Assembly (NCBI RefSeq): GCF_900141885.1
Contig: NZ_FQYY01000005.1
Location: 186,001 to 250,000 of the forward strand
DNA: 64,000 nucleotides
Direction of reading: 5' to 3'
From: Mesonia phycicola
GTDB lineage: Bacteria > Bacteroidota > Bacteroidia > Flavobacteriales > Flavobacteriaceae
The position numbers and the translations under genes are program-made. Positions within the stretch are counted from its first letter, which is position 1; each line of letters opens with the position of its first letter. The notes under the pieces were generated by a model. That model saw nothing but the letters and a program-made list of their open reading frames with translations, was not told where the DNA came from and searched no databases. Positions 52,299 to 62,400 of the stretch are shown in pieces.

Positions 52299-54746
52299 TT
52301 AAAGCTTAAAATAAAACGTAAACTTAAAGGCAATGTTATCTTCTAAATCTGGTAAATGGTATGCGCCGTATCTATATGCAAAGTTTAATCCAAAACCAGT
52401 GATTATATTGTTTATCTCAAAACCAGATTCTGAGTAACCGTGTTCTAGTGTGTTAAAATTAATTCCGTAATGGTTTGCTTTATTGGTCATGTCTCCAATA
52501 GCATGGCGAGTAATTAATACTAATTGCGGATTTGAATATTTACCTATTTCCCATCTTCTAAAAAAATGTTTTACTTGTAAATTGGCTAACCTATCGCTAA
52601 AAAACTCACTAAAGTACATAGTCTCAAACGTTCTTCTTCCTGCTACAGAGAAACGTTGCATGATTTTATCTTTTTCGGGGTTGTTTGGGTATGCGTGAAA
52701 ACTATGCGTTAACGGGATGTCACCAAACCCATAATTACCTTCTAATATAACTTGTGTGCTAGTTTGGTTTAAACGCTCGTGAGTGTAGTTAATTTTAGCA
52801 CCAACTTTAGTGAAATTAAAATCACTGTCTATTACATTATCTATTGCTTGAGTAGCTTGAAAGGTGATTTGTGGGTATCCTTTTTTTATTTCAATGTTTC
52901 TGTCGTCAGATTTTAAATAGTCGCTAAACGGTGACCATCTAAATGAAGCGGTAGCCTCTGTAATGTTATATTGGCTATAAAGTTTTTTATCGTGTTGATA
53001 TAGATAACCTTTTGTTTGCGAAACCTCATTTTTTGATATTTGAAATTCACTTAATAACTTAGAGGTAAATCTATGTTGAAGGCTTATTTGTGTTTTTTTA
53101 TACTTATAATAATAACTAATGTTTACCAATCTTGGCTCAAATAAAGAATAAACCCTAGCATCTGTAAGGTAATGGAAGCTTCCTACCTCTGCAATATCGT
53201 CTGTGTAAATAGCATTTAGCCAAGTTCCTGTTTTTTTGTTTAAAGAAACTCCACCGCCAATGCTGTATTTAAAAGCGCTGTCTTTAAAACCATATACGCC
53301 GTAACCTTGTAATCTAAAATTAGAAGAAAGTTTCTCGTTAGTTACCCCTCCAAGACCTAATCTTATCCCTTCATATTGATTGTACTTTACAAGAGTTCTT
53401 AAATCAAAATCAAAAAAACCAACCGGAAAGTAACCGTTATTAAAATGTTGTATAACATTAATTTTTCTATTAATGTTTTCTTTGGTTATAATGCTGTCTA
53501 TTTTTTTAAAAGTATGTTGGTCACGACTTGTGAAGGGGATGGTTCTTAGGTTTTTCCATAACGTATCAGAAGTTTTTATAGCATCTGGTAATAATACCAC
53601 TGTACTACTGTTTTTTTCTACAGTTACAGATTGATTAAATAAAATATCTTGATAAGTTGAAACAGATTTTAAATATAATTGTTCTCCTTCTTTGTCTTTT
53701 TCTGGGAGTCTACCAATATCTATATTGCCGCCAAAAATAGATATATCTCTGCCTATAGAACCTGGTTTTATAGTAATGGTGTTTTTTTTTGGGAACCAAA
53801 TATTCTCTTTAGCGAAGTAAGAAAAATCTTGAATAACCTCTAAATCTGCTTTTCCTTTTAAATTCCCTATAGCCTTTTGTATGCCATAATTTAAAGTGTC
53901 TATATGAAGCACCCCTTCTAAACTTGCTAGATTGCTATTTTTTTTAGGCTTAAAAAGTACTACATATGCAGGACGTTTACCTTCTGTAGTGTCTAGAATT
54001 TTATAATCGTAATTTTTAAGAGCTTTGTTAGAGAGTGGTGAGCTGTATTCTGAACCAAAAATCACATAATATTTTTCGTACCAACTATTAGATTGTACTC
54101 TTGTTGCTAGCAGCTCATATACGGGCTCTTTAAAACCAGCAGTTCTTGTGGCAAAAATTGTTTCTTTTTCACCATTTCCTTTTTTGTATTCTATAACACT
54201 ACTTTTTTCTGCCAAATAATTTCTGCCTTCTTCTAAAACAGTTTTTATAAGTCTATAAGTTGAGTCTACAGTTAAGTTTAATTCATTTTGTTCATTATCA
54301 ATAACAAATTTGTTATAAGTGCTGTATTGATAGGAGTTGAATTTTTCTTTCGGATTATTTTGACTTTTATGAGTTAGGGTTTTGCTTATTATTGTATTTG
54401 CTTTATTTTTTTCTGAAGTAATAAATACTTCATCTAATTGGTTTGGAAAAGGGCTTAGGTTAACTTGGTAAAAATCTGCTCCAGAAATTTTTATCTTTTC
54501 TGATGCATAACCATTGTATTCTACTAAAAAGCTTGTGGTGCTATCTGTAATTTTAAAATTAAATGTTCCGTCTATTTTAGTAAGAAATTTTTGCTGAGAA
54601 GGTTGTAATTTAATGTATGCAAAAGGTAACCCACCTCCGTTCAGTTTATCTTTAACTTTTCCGGTAATTAATTGTTGAGCATTTGCAGAGTTAAAGCAAA
54701 CACACAAAAGAATAGATGCAAAAAAACCATGAAAGGCTTTAGCCAT
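52299..54746 (-). CDS. DUF5686 outer-membrane protein with carboxypeptidase-regulatory-like domain
   Basis: An 815-residue protein with a signal peptide ending at SANAQ. An N-terminal CarboxypepD_reg-like beta-sandwich follows (about residues 25-105, GKVKDKLNGGGLPFAYIKL). Then comes a long DUF5686 region ending in barrel-like strands and a C-terminal aromatic residue region (FKFTFYFKL). These proteins are common in Flavobacteriia and probably sit in the outer membrane; no role is established that I can name. No TonB plug domain is present. Confidence 0.82.
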   Translation of the reverse strand: MAKAFHGFFASILLCVCFNSANAQQLITGKVKDKLNGGGLPFAYIKLQPSQQKFLTKIDGTFNFKITDSTTSFLVEYNGYASEKIKISGADFYQVNLSPFPNQLDEVFITSEKNKANTIISKTLTHKSQNNPKEKFNSYQYSTYNKFVIDNEQNELNLTVDSTYRLIKTVLEEGRNYLAEKSSVIEYKKGNGEKETIFATRTAGFKEPVYELLATRVQSNSWYEKYYVIFGSEYSSPLSNKALKNYDYKILDTTEGKRPAYVVLFKPKKNSNLASLEGVLHIDTLNYGIQKAIGNLKGKADLEVIQDFSYFAKENIWFPKKNTITIKPGSIGRDISIFGGNIDIGRLPEKDKEGEQLYLKSVSTYQDILFNQSVTVEKNSSTVVLLPDAIKTSDTLWKNLRTIPFTSRDQHTFKKIDSIITKENINRKINVIQHFNNGYFPVGFFDFDLRTLVKYNQYEGIRLGLGGVTNEKLSSNFRLQGYGVYGFKDSAFKYSIGGGVSLNKKTGTWLNAIYTDDIAEVGSFHYLTDARVYSLFEPRLVNISYYYKYKKTQISLQHRFTSKLLSEFQISKNEVSQTKGYLYQHDKKLYSQYNITEATASFRWSPFSDYLKSDDRNIEIKKGYPQITFQATQAIDNVIDSDFNFTKVGAKINYTHERLNQTSTQVILEGNYGFGDIPLTHSFHAYPNNPEKDKIMQRFSVAGRRTFETMYFSEFFSDRLANLQVKHFFRRWEIGKYSNPQLVLITRHAIGDMTNKANHYGINFNTLEHGYSESGFEINNIITGFGLNFAYRYGAYHLPDLEDNIAFKFTFYFKL

Positions 54747-54782
54747 ATGGGGAATTTTAATTTAAAGACTAAGAAAATGAAA

Positions 54783-54805
54783 AAAAGCGACAATGATTGT
54801 CGCTT
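54783..54805 (-). terminator. Terminator of frr
   Basis: The stem AAAGCGACAA/TTGTCGCTTT around TGA. On the minus strand it is followed by a T-run, 28 bp after the frr stop. Confidence 0.9.
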
Positions 54806-54832
54806 TAATTAAAATTTAATAATTACAACGTA

Positions 54833-55387
54833 TTATACCGTCATAATCTCTTTTTCTTTATTAGCTAAAACTTCATCAATTTTAGCAATATATTTATCTG
54901 TTAATTTTTGGATATCAACTTCTGCATTTTTCTTTTCATCATCAGAAACGTCAGATTTTTTAATATCGTTATTTGCAGATTTTCTATCGTTTCTAACACC
55001 AACTTTAGCGTCTTCTGCTTCTGCTTTTGCTTGTTTTGCAAGTTCTCTACGGCGTTCTTCTGTTAATGGTGGTACGTTAATAATTACGCTTTCTCCATTA
55101 TTCATAGGATTAAACCCTAAGTTAGCAACTTGTATTGCTTTTTCAATTTCTTGAATTAAAGACTTTTCAAATGGCTGAATAGATATGGTTCTTGCGTCTG
55201 GTGTGTTTACATTACCAACTTGGTTAAGTGGAGTTTTAGACCCGTAATAATCTACCAAGACACTACCTACCATACTTGGGCTTGCTTTACCAGCTCTAAT
55301 TTTTACAAATTCTTTTTCTAAGTGAGCAATTGCTTTTTGCATGGATTCTTCAGCAGAATCTATAATAAAATTAATTTCTTCATCCAT
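54833..55387 (-). CDS. frr: Ribosome recycling factor
   Basis: A 184-residue factor that splits post-termination ribosomes with EF-G. The length is normal and the family landmarks are present: KIRAGKASPSMV, YYGSKTPLNQVGNV and NDGESVIINVP-like with PLTEERRRELAK. It lies 31 bp after pyrH on the minus strand, the usual pyrH-frr pair. Confidence 0.97.
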   Translation of the reverse strand: MDEEINFIIDSAEESMQKAIAHLEKEFVKIRAGKASPSMVGSVLVDYYGSKTPLNQVGNVNTPDARTISIQPFEKSLIQEIEKAIQVANLGFNPMNNGESVIINVPPLTEERRRELAKQAKAEAEDAKVGVRNDRKSANNDIKKSDVSDDEKKNAEVDIQKLTDKYIAKIDEVLANKEKEIMTV

Positions 55388-55418
55388 AACATTAAATTTT
55401 TAAACTTTAGTAGTGTGT

Positions 55419-56126
55419 TTATAGATTAACCTTTGTACCAATATTTTCTCCAGAAACTACTTTTAATAGGTTTCCGTCTTTATTCATATCAAAAACAATA
55501 ATAGGTAATTCATTTTCTTGACTTAAAGTAAAAGCAGTAGTGTCCATTACTTTTAATCCTTTTCTTAAAACATCGTCAAAAGTAATAAAATCAAATTTTG
55601 TAGCTTCTACATCTTTTTCAGGATCTGCAGTGTAAATACCATCTACACGTGTTCCTTTTAAAATGACGTCTGCTTCTATTTCAATAGCTCTTAAAACAGC
55701 AGCAGAATCTGTGGTGAAATATGGGTTACCTGTACCGCCACCAAAAATAACCACTCTACCTTTTTCTAAATGTCTAAGAGCTTTTCTTCTAATAAAAGGC
55801 TCTGCAACTTCGTTAATTTTTACTGCAGATTGTAAGCGTGTAGCAATACCTGCGTCTTCACAAGCACTTTGTAGTGCTAAGCCGTTAATTACGGTTGCTA
55901 GCATCCCCATATGGTCACCTTGTACACGGTCCATACCTTTACTAGCTCCAGCAACACCTCTAAAAATGTTACCACCGCCAATAACTATAGCAACTTGAAT
56001 TCCTTTGTCTACAATGGTTTTAATCTCTTTTGCATAATCTGCCAAACGCTCTGGGTCTATACCGTATTGACGTTTGCCCATTAAGGCTTCTCCTGAGAGT
56101 TTTAATAGAATTCTTTTGTATTGCAT
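55419..56126 (-). CDS. pyrH: UMP kinase
   Basis: A 235-residue amino-acid-kinase-fold enzyme that makes UDP from UMP. It has [14 protein letters not shown] at the N-terminus, [22 protein letters not shown] and the uridine site [14 protein letters not shown]. The start at 56126 is chosen because the upstream codons to 56180 contain the -7 box at 56147-56154. It pairs with frr. Confidence 0.97.
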   Translation of the reverse strand: MQYKRILLKLSGEALMGKRQYGIDPERLADYAKEIKTIVDKGIQVAIVIGGGNIFRGVAGASKGMDRVQGDHMGMLATVINGLALQSACEDAGIATRLQSAVKINEVAEPFIRRKALRHLEKGRVVIFGGGTGNPYFTTDSAAVLRAIEIEADVILKGTRVDGIYTADPEKDVEATKFDFITFDDVLRKGLKVMDTTAFTLSQENELPIIVFDMNKDGNLLKVVSGENIGTKVNL

Positions 56127-56146
56127 GTCTTGTGTATAAAGTTGTG

Positions 56147-56154
56147 CAAATATA
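56147..56154 (-). promoter_or_regulatory. -7 box of pyrH-frr
   Basis: Minus-strand TATATTTG matches TAnnTTTG, 20 nt before the pyrH ATG at 56126. No -33 TTG at normal spacing. Confidence 0.5.
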
Positions 56155-56238
56155 ATGATATTCTTAATCTGTAAAAGCATTGCATGAAAAAACTAAATCT
56201 AATTTTTTTGCGCGATGGTATGTTTGTAGTGTATAAAA

Positions 56239-56272
56239 AAAACCGCTTCCATTAATTAATGAAAGCGGTTTT
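56239..56272 (-). terminator. Terminator of tsf
   Basis: A stem based on AAAACCGCTT and its complement with an AT-rich loop. On the minus strand it ends in a run of eight T, just after the tsf stop. Confidence 0.9.
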
Positions 56273-56293
56273 AAAATTTTATAAGAATTTAAA

Positions 56294-57259
56294 TTACCCT
56301 AAAGTAACTCTCTTAAATTCTGTGATAGTTACATCTCCGTAAGAAGATACGTAATCTGCAACATTTTTCTTTTCATCTTTAATAAAAGACTGGTCTAATA
56401 AACACATTTCTTTATCTAGAGTTGTATTGTCTGAGATGAAACGATCCATTTTACCTGGTAAAATTTTATCCCAGATTTTTTCTGGTTTACCCTCTGCTTG
56501 TAATTCTGCTTTAGCATCTTCTTCTGCTTTAGCTAAAACTTCAGGAGTTATTTGAGACATAGAGATGTATTGAGGTACATTTTTTAATGTTTTTCCTAAA
56601 CGACCTAACTCAATGTTTCCTTTTTCAATTTCAGCAATTCTAGCTTCTGTTTCAGAAGCAACAAATGCTGGGTCTAAGTCTTTGTAAGATAAAGAGCTAG
56701 CTCCCATAGATGCAATTTGCATAGCAACATCTTTCCCTAAAGTTTCTGCGTTGTCAACTTTTTGAGAGAAACCAACAATTGCAGCAATTTTGTTAATATG
56801 CACGTAAGAACCAACATAGGCAGCAGTTACAGTTTCAAAAGCATTAATATCTAGCTTTTCACCAATAACTCCAGTTTGCTCTACTAATTTTTCAGCAACT
56901 GTCATACCTCCAAAATCAGCAGCTAAAAATTCTTCTTTATTATCAAAATTTAAAGCTAAATCACCAAGTTCACTAGCTAATTGTAAAAAGTTTTCGTTTT
57001 TACCAACAAAATCAGTTTCACAACCTAAAACGATAGCAACACCTTTAGTTTGGTCTGCATTTACTTTAGCTACAGCAGCTCCTTCAGAAGACTCTCTGTC
57101 TGCTCTTTTTGCAGCAACTTTTTGACCTTTTTTACGTAGTACTTCGATAGCTTTATCGAAATCACCTTCAGCTTCTACAAGTGCTTTTTTACAGTCCATC
57201 ATCCCTGCACCGGTAGCTTTTCTTAATTTATTTACTTCAGCAGCAGCTATTTTTGCCAT
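56294..57259 (-). CDS. tsf: Translation elongation factor Ts
   Basis: A 321-residue exchange factor for EF-Tu. It has an N-terminal UBA-like domain (VNKLRKATGAGMMDCKKAL), the TDFVGKNE loop and the two dimerisation subdomains. It is longer than the E. coli protein, as usual in Bacteroidota. It is downstream of rpsB. Confidence 0.97.
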   Translation of the reverse strand: MAKIAAAEVNKLRKATGAGMMDCKKALVEAEGDFDKAIEVLRKKGQKVAAKRADRESSEGAAVAKVNADQTKGVAIVLGCETDFVGKNENFLQLASELGDLALNFDNKEEFLAADFGGMTVAEKLVEQTGVIGEKLDINAFETVTAAYVGSYVHINKIAAIVGFSQKVDNAETLGKDVAMQIASMGASSLSYKDLDPAFVASETEARIAEIEKGNIELGRLGKTLKNVPQYISMSQITPEVLAKAEEDAKAELQAEGKPEKIWDKILPGKMDRFISDNTTLDKEMCLLDQSFIKDEKKNVADYVSSYGDVTITEFKRVTLG

Positions 57260-57285
57260 GTTGTTTGTTTTTATTGTTAAAAAAA

Positions 57286-57334
57286 TAAGTCGTTCAGCCT
57301 ACGATTTTATGAATAAAAGAGCTAAACGACTTAT
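57286..57334 (-). terminator. Hairpin between rpsB and tsf
   Basis: Arms ATAAGTCGTT and AACGACTTAT (with AGC/GCT extension) around about 20 nt. On the minus strand the second arm is followed by seven T. It looks like a full terminator or attenuator inside the rpsB-tsf unit, 27 bp before the tsf start. Confidence 0.7.
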
Positions 57335-57358
57335 CATTAAATTTATAAAATTGTTATC

Positions 57359-58165
57359 TTATTTATCTTCTTTAGATTCAGCTTTCTCTAAAGTTTCTTT
57401 TTTCTCTTCTTCTTTAGAAGGAGCTTCTGCTTTTGGAGCAGCTGGTTTTGCTTCTTTTTTAGCAGCTTTGTCTGCTTTTCTGTCCGCTAAACCTTCTACG
57501 ATAGAATCTGAAACATAAGACATTACTTTTTTGATAGACTTAGATGCATCATCATTTGCAGGGATTACATAGTCAACCTCTCTTGGATCTGAGTTAGTAT
57601 CTACCATTGCAAAAATTGGAATGTTTAATTTTTGTGCTTCTTTGATAGCAATGTGCTCACGAGTGATGTCAACTACAAATAATGCTCCTGGTAAACGAGT
57701 CATATCTGAAATAGAACCTAAGTTTTTCTCTAACTTAGCTCTCATACGGTCTACTTGAAGACGCTCTTTTTTAGAAAGAGAGTTAAAAGTACCGTCTTTT
57801 TTCATGCGGTCTACTGCAGCCATTTTTTTAACAGCTTTACGAATGGTAACAAAGTTTGTTAACATTCCACCAGGCCAACGCTCAGTGATGTAAGGCATGT
57901 TAGCTTTTTCTGCTTCTTCAGAAACAATTTCTTTAGCTTGTTTTTTTGTAGCTACAAAAAGTATTTTTCTACCGCTTGCTGCTATTTTGCTAAGAGCCTC
58001 AGCAGCTTCTTGCATTTTTGCAGCACTTTTATATAAGTTGATGATGTGAATACCATTACGTTCCATATAAATATAAGGAGCCATATTTGGATTCCATCTT
58101 CTTGTCAAGTGACCAAAGTGTACACCTGCATCAAGTAATTCTTTAACTTCTACTTTGTTTGCCAT
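57359..58165 (-). CDS. rpsB: 30S ribosomal protein S2
   Basis: A 268-residue ribosomal protein with family segments GVHFGHLTRRWNPNM, RWPGGMLTN and IPIFAMVDTNSDP. It has a C-terminal Lys/Ala/Glu-rich tail of about 45 residues, typical of Bacteroidota. It precedes tsf, as in most bacteria. Confidence 0.98.
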   Translation of the reverse strand: MANKVEVKELLDAGVHFGHLTRRWNPNMAPYIYMERNGIHIINLYKSAAKMQEAAEALSKIAASGRKILFVATKKQAKEIVSEEAEKANMPYITERWPGGMLTNFVTIRKAVKKMAAVDRMKKDGTFNSLSKKERLQVDRMRAKLEKNLGSISDMTRLPGALFVVDITREHIAIKEAQKLNIPIFAMVDTNSDPREVDYVIPANDDASKSIKKVMSYVSDSIVEGLADRKADKAAKKEAKPAAPKAEAPSKEEEKKETLEKAESKEDK

Positions 58166-58202
58166 TTTTGTAATAGTTTACGTTCTGTTGAGATAGCGCA
58201 AT

Positions 58203-58234
58203 AAATAAGTGGCGTTTTTTACGGCCTTATTTAT
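58203..58234 (-). other. Imperfect hairpin in the rpsI-rpsB gap
   Basis: AAATAAGTGGC and GCCTTATTT form an imperfect stem around a short loop. It lies downstream of rpsI and in the presumed leader of rpsB. It lacks a clear T-run, so it may be a weak terminator or a leader structure. The rest of the 168-bp gap shows nothing else. Confidence 0.35.
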
Positions 58235-58333
58235 TTAGATGCTAAACTAACTTCATTATTAATTGAATAATGAATAACAACAAATACTTTTATTAAATTT
58301 TTAATTTTTGAAAGAACAACCTTCCAAAACGTA

Positions 58334-58720
58334 TTAACGCTTAGAGAATTGAAATTTCTTACGAGCTTTCTTCTGACCAAATTTCTTACGTTCAACCATT
58401 CTTGGGTCTCTTGTAAGTAAACCTTCTGGCTTAAGAGCAAGTCTGTTTTCTTCATCAATCTCACACATAGCTCTAGAGATAGCAAGACGTACAGCTTCTG
58501 CTTGTCCTGTAATTCCACCACCGTGAACGCTTACGTTAAGATCAAAATTACCTTCGTTACCTGTTAACATTAATGGTTGGTTAACTTTGTACTGTAAAGT
58601 ACCAGTAGTAAAGTAATCGTTAAGCTCTTTTTTGTTGATAGTAATATTTCCTTGTCCTTCAGAAATATAAACACGAGCTACTGCAGTCTTTCTACGACCA
58701 ATTTTGTGAATTGTTTCCAT
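58334..58720 (-). CDS. rpsI: 30S ribosomal protein S9
   Basis: A 128-residue ribosomal protein with GRRKTAVARVYI at the N-terminus, VHGGGITGQAEAVRLAISRA mid-protein and the basic tail ending KKFQFSKR that reaches the P site. It follows rplM with no gap. Confidence 0.98.
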   Translation of the reverse strand: METIHKIGRRKTAVARVYISEGQGNITINKKELNDYFTTGTLQYKVNQPLMLTGNEGNFDLNVSVHGGGITGQAEAVRLAISRAMCEIDEENRLALKPEGLLTRDPRMVERKKFGQKKARKKFQFSKR

Positions 58721-59176
58721 TTACACAAGTTCGTTTAGGTTAATATGCTTAGGTTTTTGCGCTTCTTGTTCATGCTCTGAACCTACGTAAACCTTTAAAT
58801 TTTTGAAAAGAGCTGAACCTAATTTGTTCTTAGGTAACATACCTTTTACAGATTTTTCGATAAGTCTTACTGGATCTTTACCGAATAATTCACTAGCTGT
58901 TAAGCTTCTTTGTCCACCCGGGTAGCCTGTGTGACGGATATACTCTTTCGCGTCCCATTTTTTACCTGTTAAGTTGATTTTTTCTGCATTAATAACAATT
59001 ACGTTATCACCGCAATCAACGTGTGGGGTGTAATCTGGCTTGTACTTACCTCTAATAAACTTTGCAGCTATTGAAGAAAGACGACCAAGCGATTGTCCTT
59101 CAGCATCTAACACGACCCATTCTTTATTAACGGTCTTCTTGTTGGCAGATACTGTTTTGTAACTCAATGTGTCCAC
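58721..59176 (-). CDS. rplM: 50S ribosomal protein L13
   Basis: A 151-residue ribosomal protein with WVVLDAEGQSLGRLSS, DCGDNVIVINAEKI and GMLPKNKLG. It is the first gene of the rplM-rpsI unit, directly abutting rpsI, with a canonical promoter upstream. Confidence 0.98.
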   Translation of the reverse strand: MDTLSYKTVSANKKTVNKEWVVLDAEGQSLGRLSSIAAKFIRGKYKPDYTPHVDCGDNVIVINAEKINLTGKKWDAKEYIRHTGYPGGQRSLTASELFGKDPVRLIEKSVKGMLPKNKLGSALFKNLKVYVGSEHEQEAQKPKHINLNELV

Positions 59177-59235
59177 ACTAAAAATTTTTAATTATTAAAC
59201 ATTCCATTCCCTTTCCCAATCCGGGAAACGGGGTG

Positions 59236-59265
59236 CAAATGTACGATTATTAATTTATTTGACAA
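59236..59265 (-). promoter_or_regulatory. rplM-rpsI promoter
   Basis: Minus-strand TTG (59263-59265), 19-nt spacer, then TACATTTG (59236-59243). The fit to the Bacteroidota consensus is the best in the window, as expected for ribosomal genes. The leader to the ATG is about 55 nt. Confidence 0.78.
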
Positions 59266-59430
59266 GCGTATAGGGTAATATTTTTAGCTAACTATACTAA
59301 TATCCAAAAGGTTAAATTCGTTTTTCAAACTTTTTTTTGTATTTTATTAATAACATTTAGTTAAAATAAGTTTATCTTACAGGTATTTCTGTTTAACTAC
59401 ATTTAATAATCTCAATAAAAAAATAGCGCT

Positions 59431-62400
59431 ATGGGTACAAAACTACTTGAATTTAAAATACAGTATGTAATATGTTATATACTCTTTTTTTTGGGTATTT
59501 GCTCAAAAATGAACTCTCAAGTTCAGATTTATAGTTATGATTTTGAAAATTATCTTGTTGGTGATTATACAACTTCTATTCCTGAATTTAATGCTAATAA
59601 TGGTGATTACTTTATTTTGACTGATGAAGCTTCAATTAGTGGTGATTTCACGAATGTACAAGGGAGTTATTTTTTTGCTGCTCAAGATATTGATGGGCAA
59701 GGAGCTTCTGCAAATCAAACTTTAACGTTTAATAATATTAACGTTGCAGGTTATACTAGTTTAGAATTTAGAGTTTATTTAGCAGAAGATGATAATGGTG
59801 CTAATGAAAATTGGGATGATCCAGATTATGTTCATTTTAGTTATGATGTAGACAATAGCGGTAGTTTCACAGATATTTTAAATATAGAGGCTACTGGAGG
59901 AACAAATACTGCACCAGCAATTGATACAAATTTTGATGGATTTGGTAATGGTACAGCTATAACAGATGCTTTTACTCAATATTCAATTTCTATACCTCAA
60001 ACCGGGGTAGATTTAGATTTAAAAGTTACATTTAATTTAAATTCCGGAGATGAAGATATAGCGATAGACAATATTGAAGTATATGGTACACCTTCAGTGA
60101 GTCCTTTTATATATAATGTAACACAAACTCCAATGGTGGGAAACGTCACTTCTAGTGATGTAGTTTCTGTATCTGCAGATGCTATAGATAGTGCTGATGG
60201 TATTGCAGGTGTAATTTTAAAGTGGGGTTTGGTTAGTGGTGCATTAACTAGCTCTATTAATATGAGTTTGAGTAGCGGCAATACGTATGTAGCAGACACT
60301 TCTATTCCAGCTCAAGTTGGTGGGTCTACAGTTTATTATCAAATTCAGGCTACAAATGGTAATGTAGTGCCATCAACTGTGTCAAGTGCAGAGTTTAGTT
60401 ACTCTGTTACAGATCCTCTTTCTTTAATTATTTCAGAAGTTGCAGATCCAGGAGATATTTCAAATGCTAAATTTCTTGAAATTTATAATAATGGAACATT
60501 ACCTATTGATTTTTCTACAGAAACTATCTATGTAGAAAGGTATGCAAATGGTAGTACTAGTCCACAAAGTTTACAGCTAACAGGTACTTTAAATGCTGGA
60601 GATTATTATGTAATTGCTGGTAATGCTACAGATTTTTCTACAGCTTATGGTTTTTCTGCAGATTTAGTTAGTGGCGCAATATCTGGAAATGGAAATGATG
60701 TATATGCTCTTTATATGAATGGCGATGAAAATACGGGAGTCTTACTAGATATTTATGGTGAGATAGGAGTAGATGGTACTGGTGAAGCTTGGGAGTATGA
60801 AGATAGCCGTGCAGTAAGAAATAGTCTTACTTATTCTCCTTCTACTGTTTGGATTGCTTCAGAATGGACAATTACTGCTGCTAATGCAAATGATATGACA
60901 CCTGGTAGGGGAGAACCAACTATTTATACCTACAACAGTGGTTGGTTGCCAACTACACCAATTGGTAATGCGTTGCCAACAGATTATGTAGTTATAGAAA
61001 ATGGAGAAGTGAGTTTAACTGCAGATTTAGAAATATTTAATTTAGAAGTAGAATCAGCAGGAATTTTAAATGTTGAAAATGTTCTTAAAGTAAATGGTAA
61101 TATTGTTAATAATGGAGAATTAATTTTTATTAGTAATGCTTCAACAACGGGGCAGTTAGATGAGTTTTATGGTAGCATTTCTGGAAGTAGTGATATTACA
61201 GTACAAAGATATATTCCTGGAGGTATAAGAGCTTTTAGATTTTTAACTAGTGCAGTTACTACTTCTACTAGTATTAATGATAATTGGCAAGAGGGAGTGA
61301 ATAATGTAGGTACAAATTTTGCTACAGATAACCTAAACCCTAATCCTGCTTACGGTATACATATTACTGGTTCTACTACTGGAGCCAACGGTTTTGATGC
61401 TACTGTGAGTGGTAACCCTTCATTATTTGGTTTTAATAATACTACGCAAACTTGGTTTGATGTAGCAAACACAAACGTTAACACCTTTGTAGCGGGAGAA
61501 CCGTATAGAGTTTTAGTAAGGGGAGATAGAGGTATTAACGTAACTTATAATTCTGCACCTGCTACTGTAACTACGTTAAGAGCTAAAGGAGATTTGGCTT
61601 ACGGAAGTCAGTCTACTAGTTTATCTACTGTGCAAGATTATTTTAATCTTATAGGTAATCCTTACCAAGCTATTGTAGATATGACATTGGTTTTGGCAAG
61701 ATCTGTAAATTTAAACATTAATCAATACTATGTGTGGGATGCTAATTTAGGTACTCGTGGGGCGTATGCAACGGTAGATTTATCTACAGGTGTTCCTGTC
61801 CCGTCTGGTTCCTTGGCTAATCAATATTTACAACCAGGGCAAGCAGTATTTGTTTCTACTTTATTAGGGGTTGCTTCTTCTATTACTTTTGAAGAAAGTG
61901 ATAAAGCAACGAGTGAAAGTTTGGTAAATGTTTTTAGAAGCTCTAATACCGACTCTTCTCTAAATATAGAATTGCAAGCACAAAGTGCATTTTTAAATAA
62001 CGGAAGTGTTGCAGATGGGGTGAGAGTAAAGTTTGTAGCAAATGCATCAAACTCAATTGAAGCAAATGACGCTTCTAAACTAGGTAATTTAGATGAAACA
62101 CTTTCTATAGTTAACGGTAATAACTATTTGAGTATAGAGACTAGAGATTTACCTCAAACGGGAGAAATAATACCTCTTTCTATATTTCAGTATAGAGAAG
62201 ATAGTTATGTGTTTAAAATTAACTTAGATAATTTAGGCAATGTAGACGCATATTTAATAGATGCTTATTTGGGTACACAAACTTTATTAGATTCTACTCA
62301 AGAAAATGTGATTAATTTTAATGTAGATGAAACAATAAGCGCTAGCGTTGATGAGCGTCGTTTTTCTATTATGTTTGTAGAGAGTACATTGGCAGATAAT

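Noticed and set aside
58231-58521. A 96-codon minus-strand frame overlapping rpsI.
   Set aside because: It is an out-of-frame shadow of the S9 gene.
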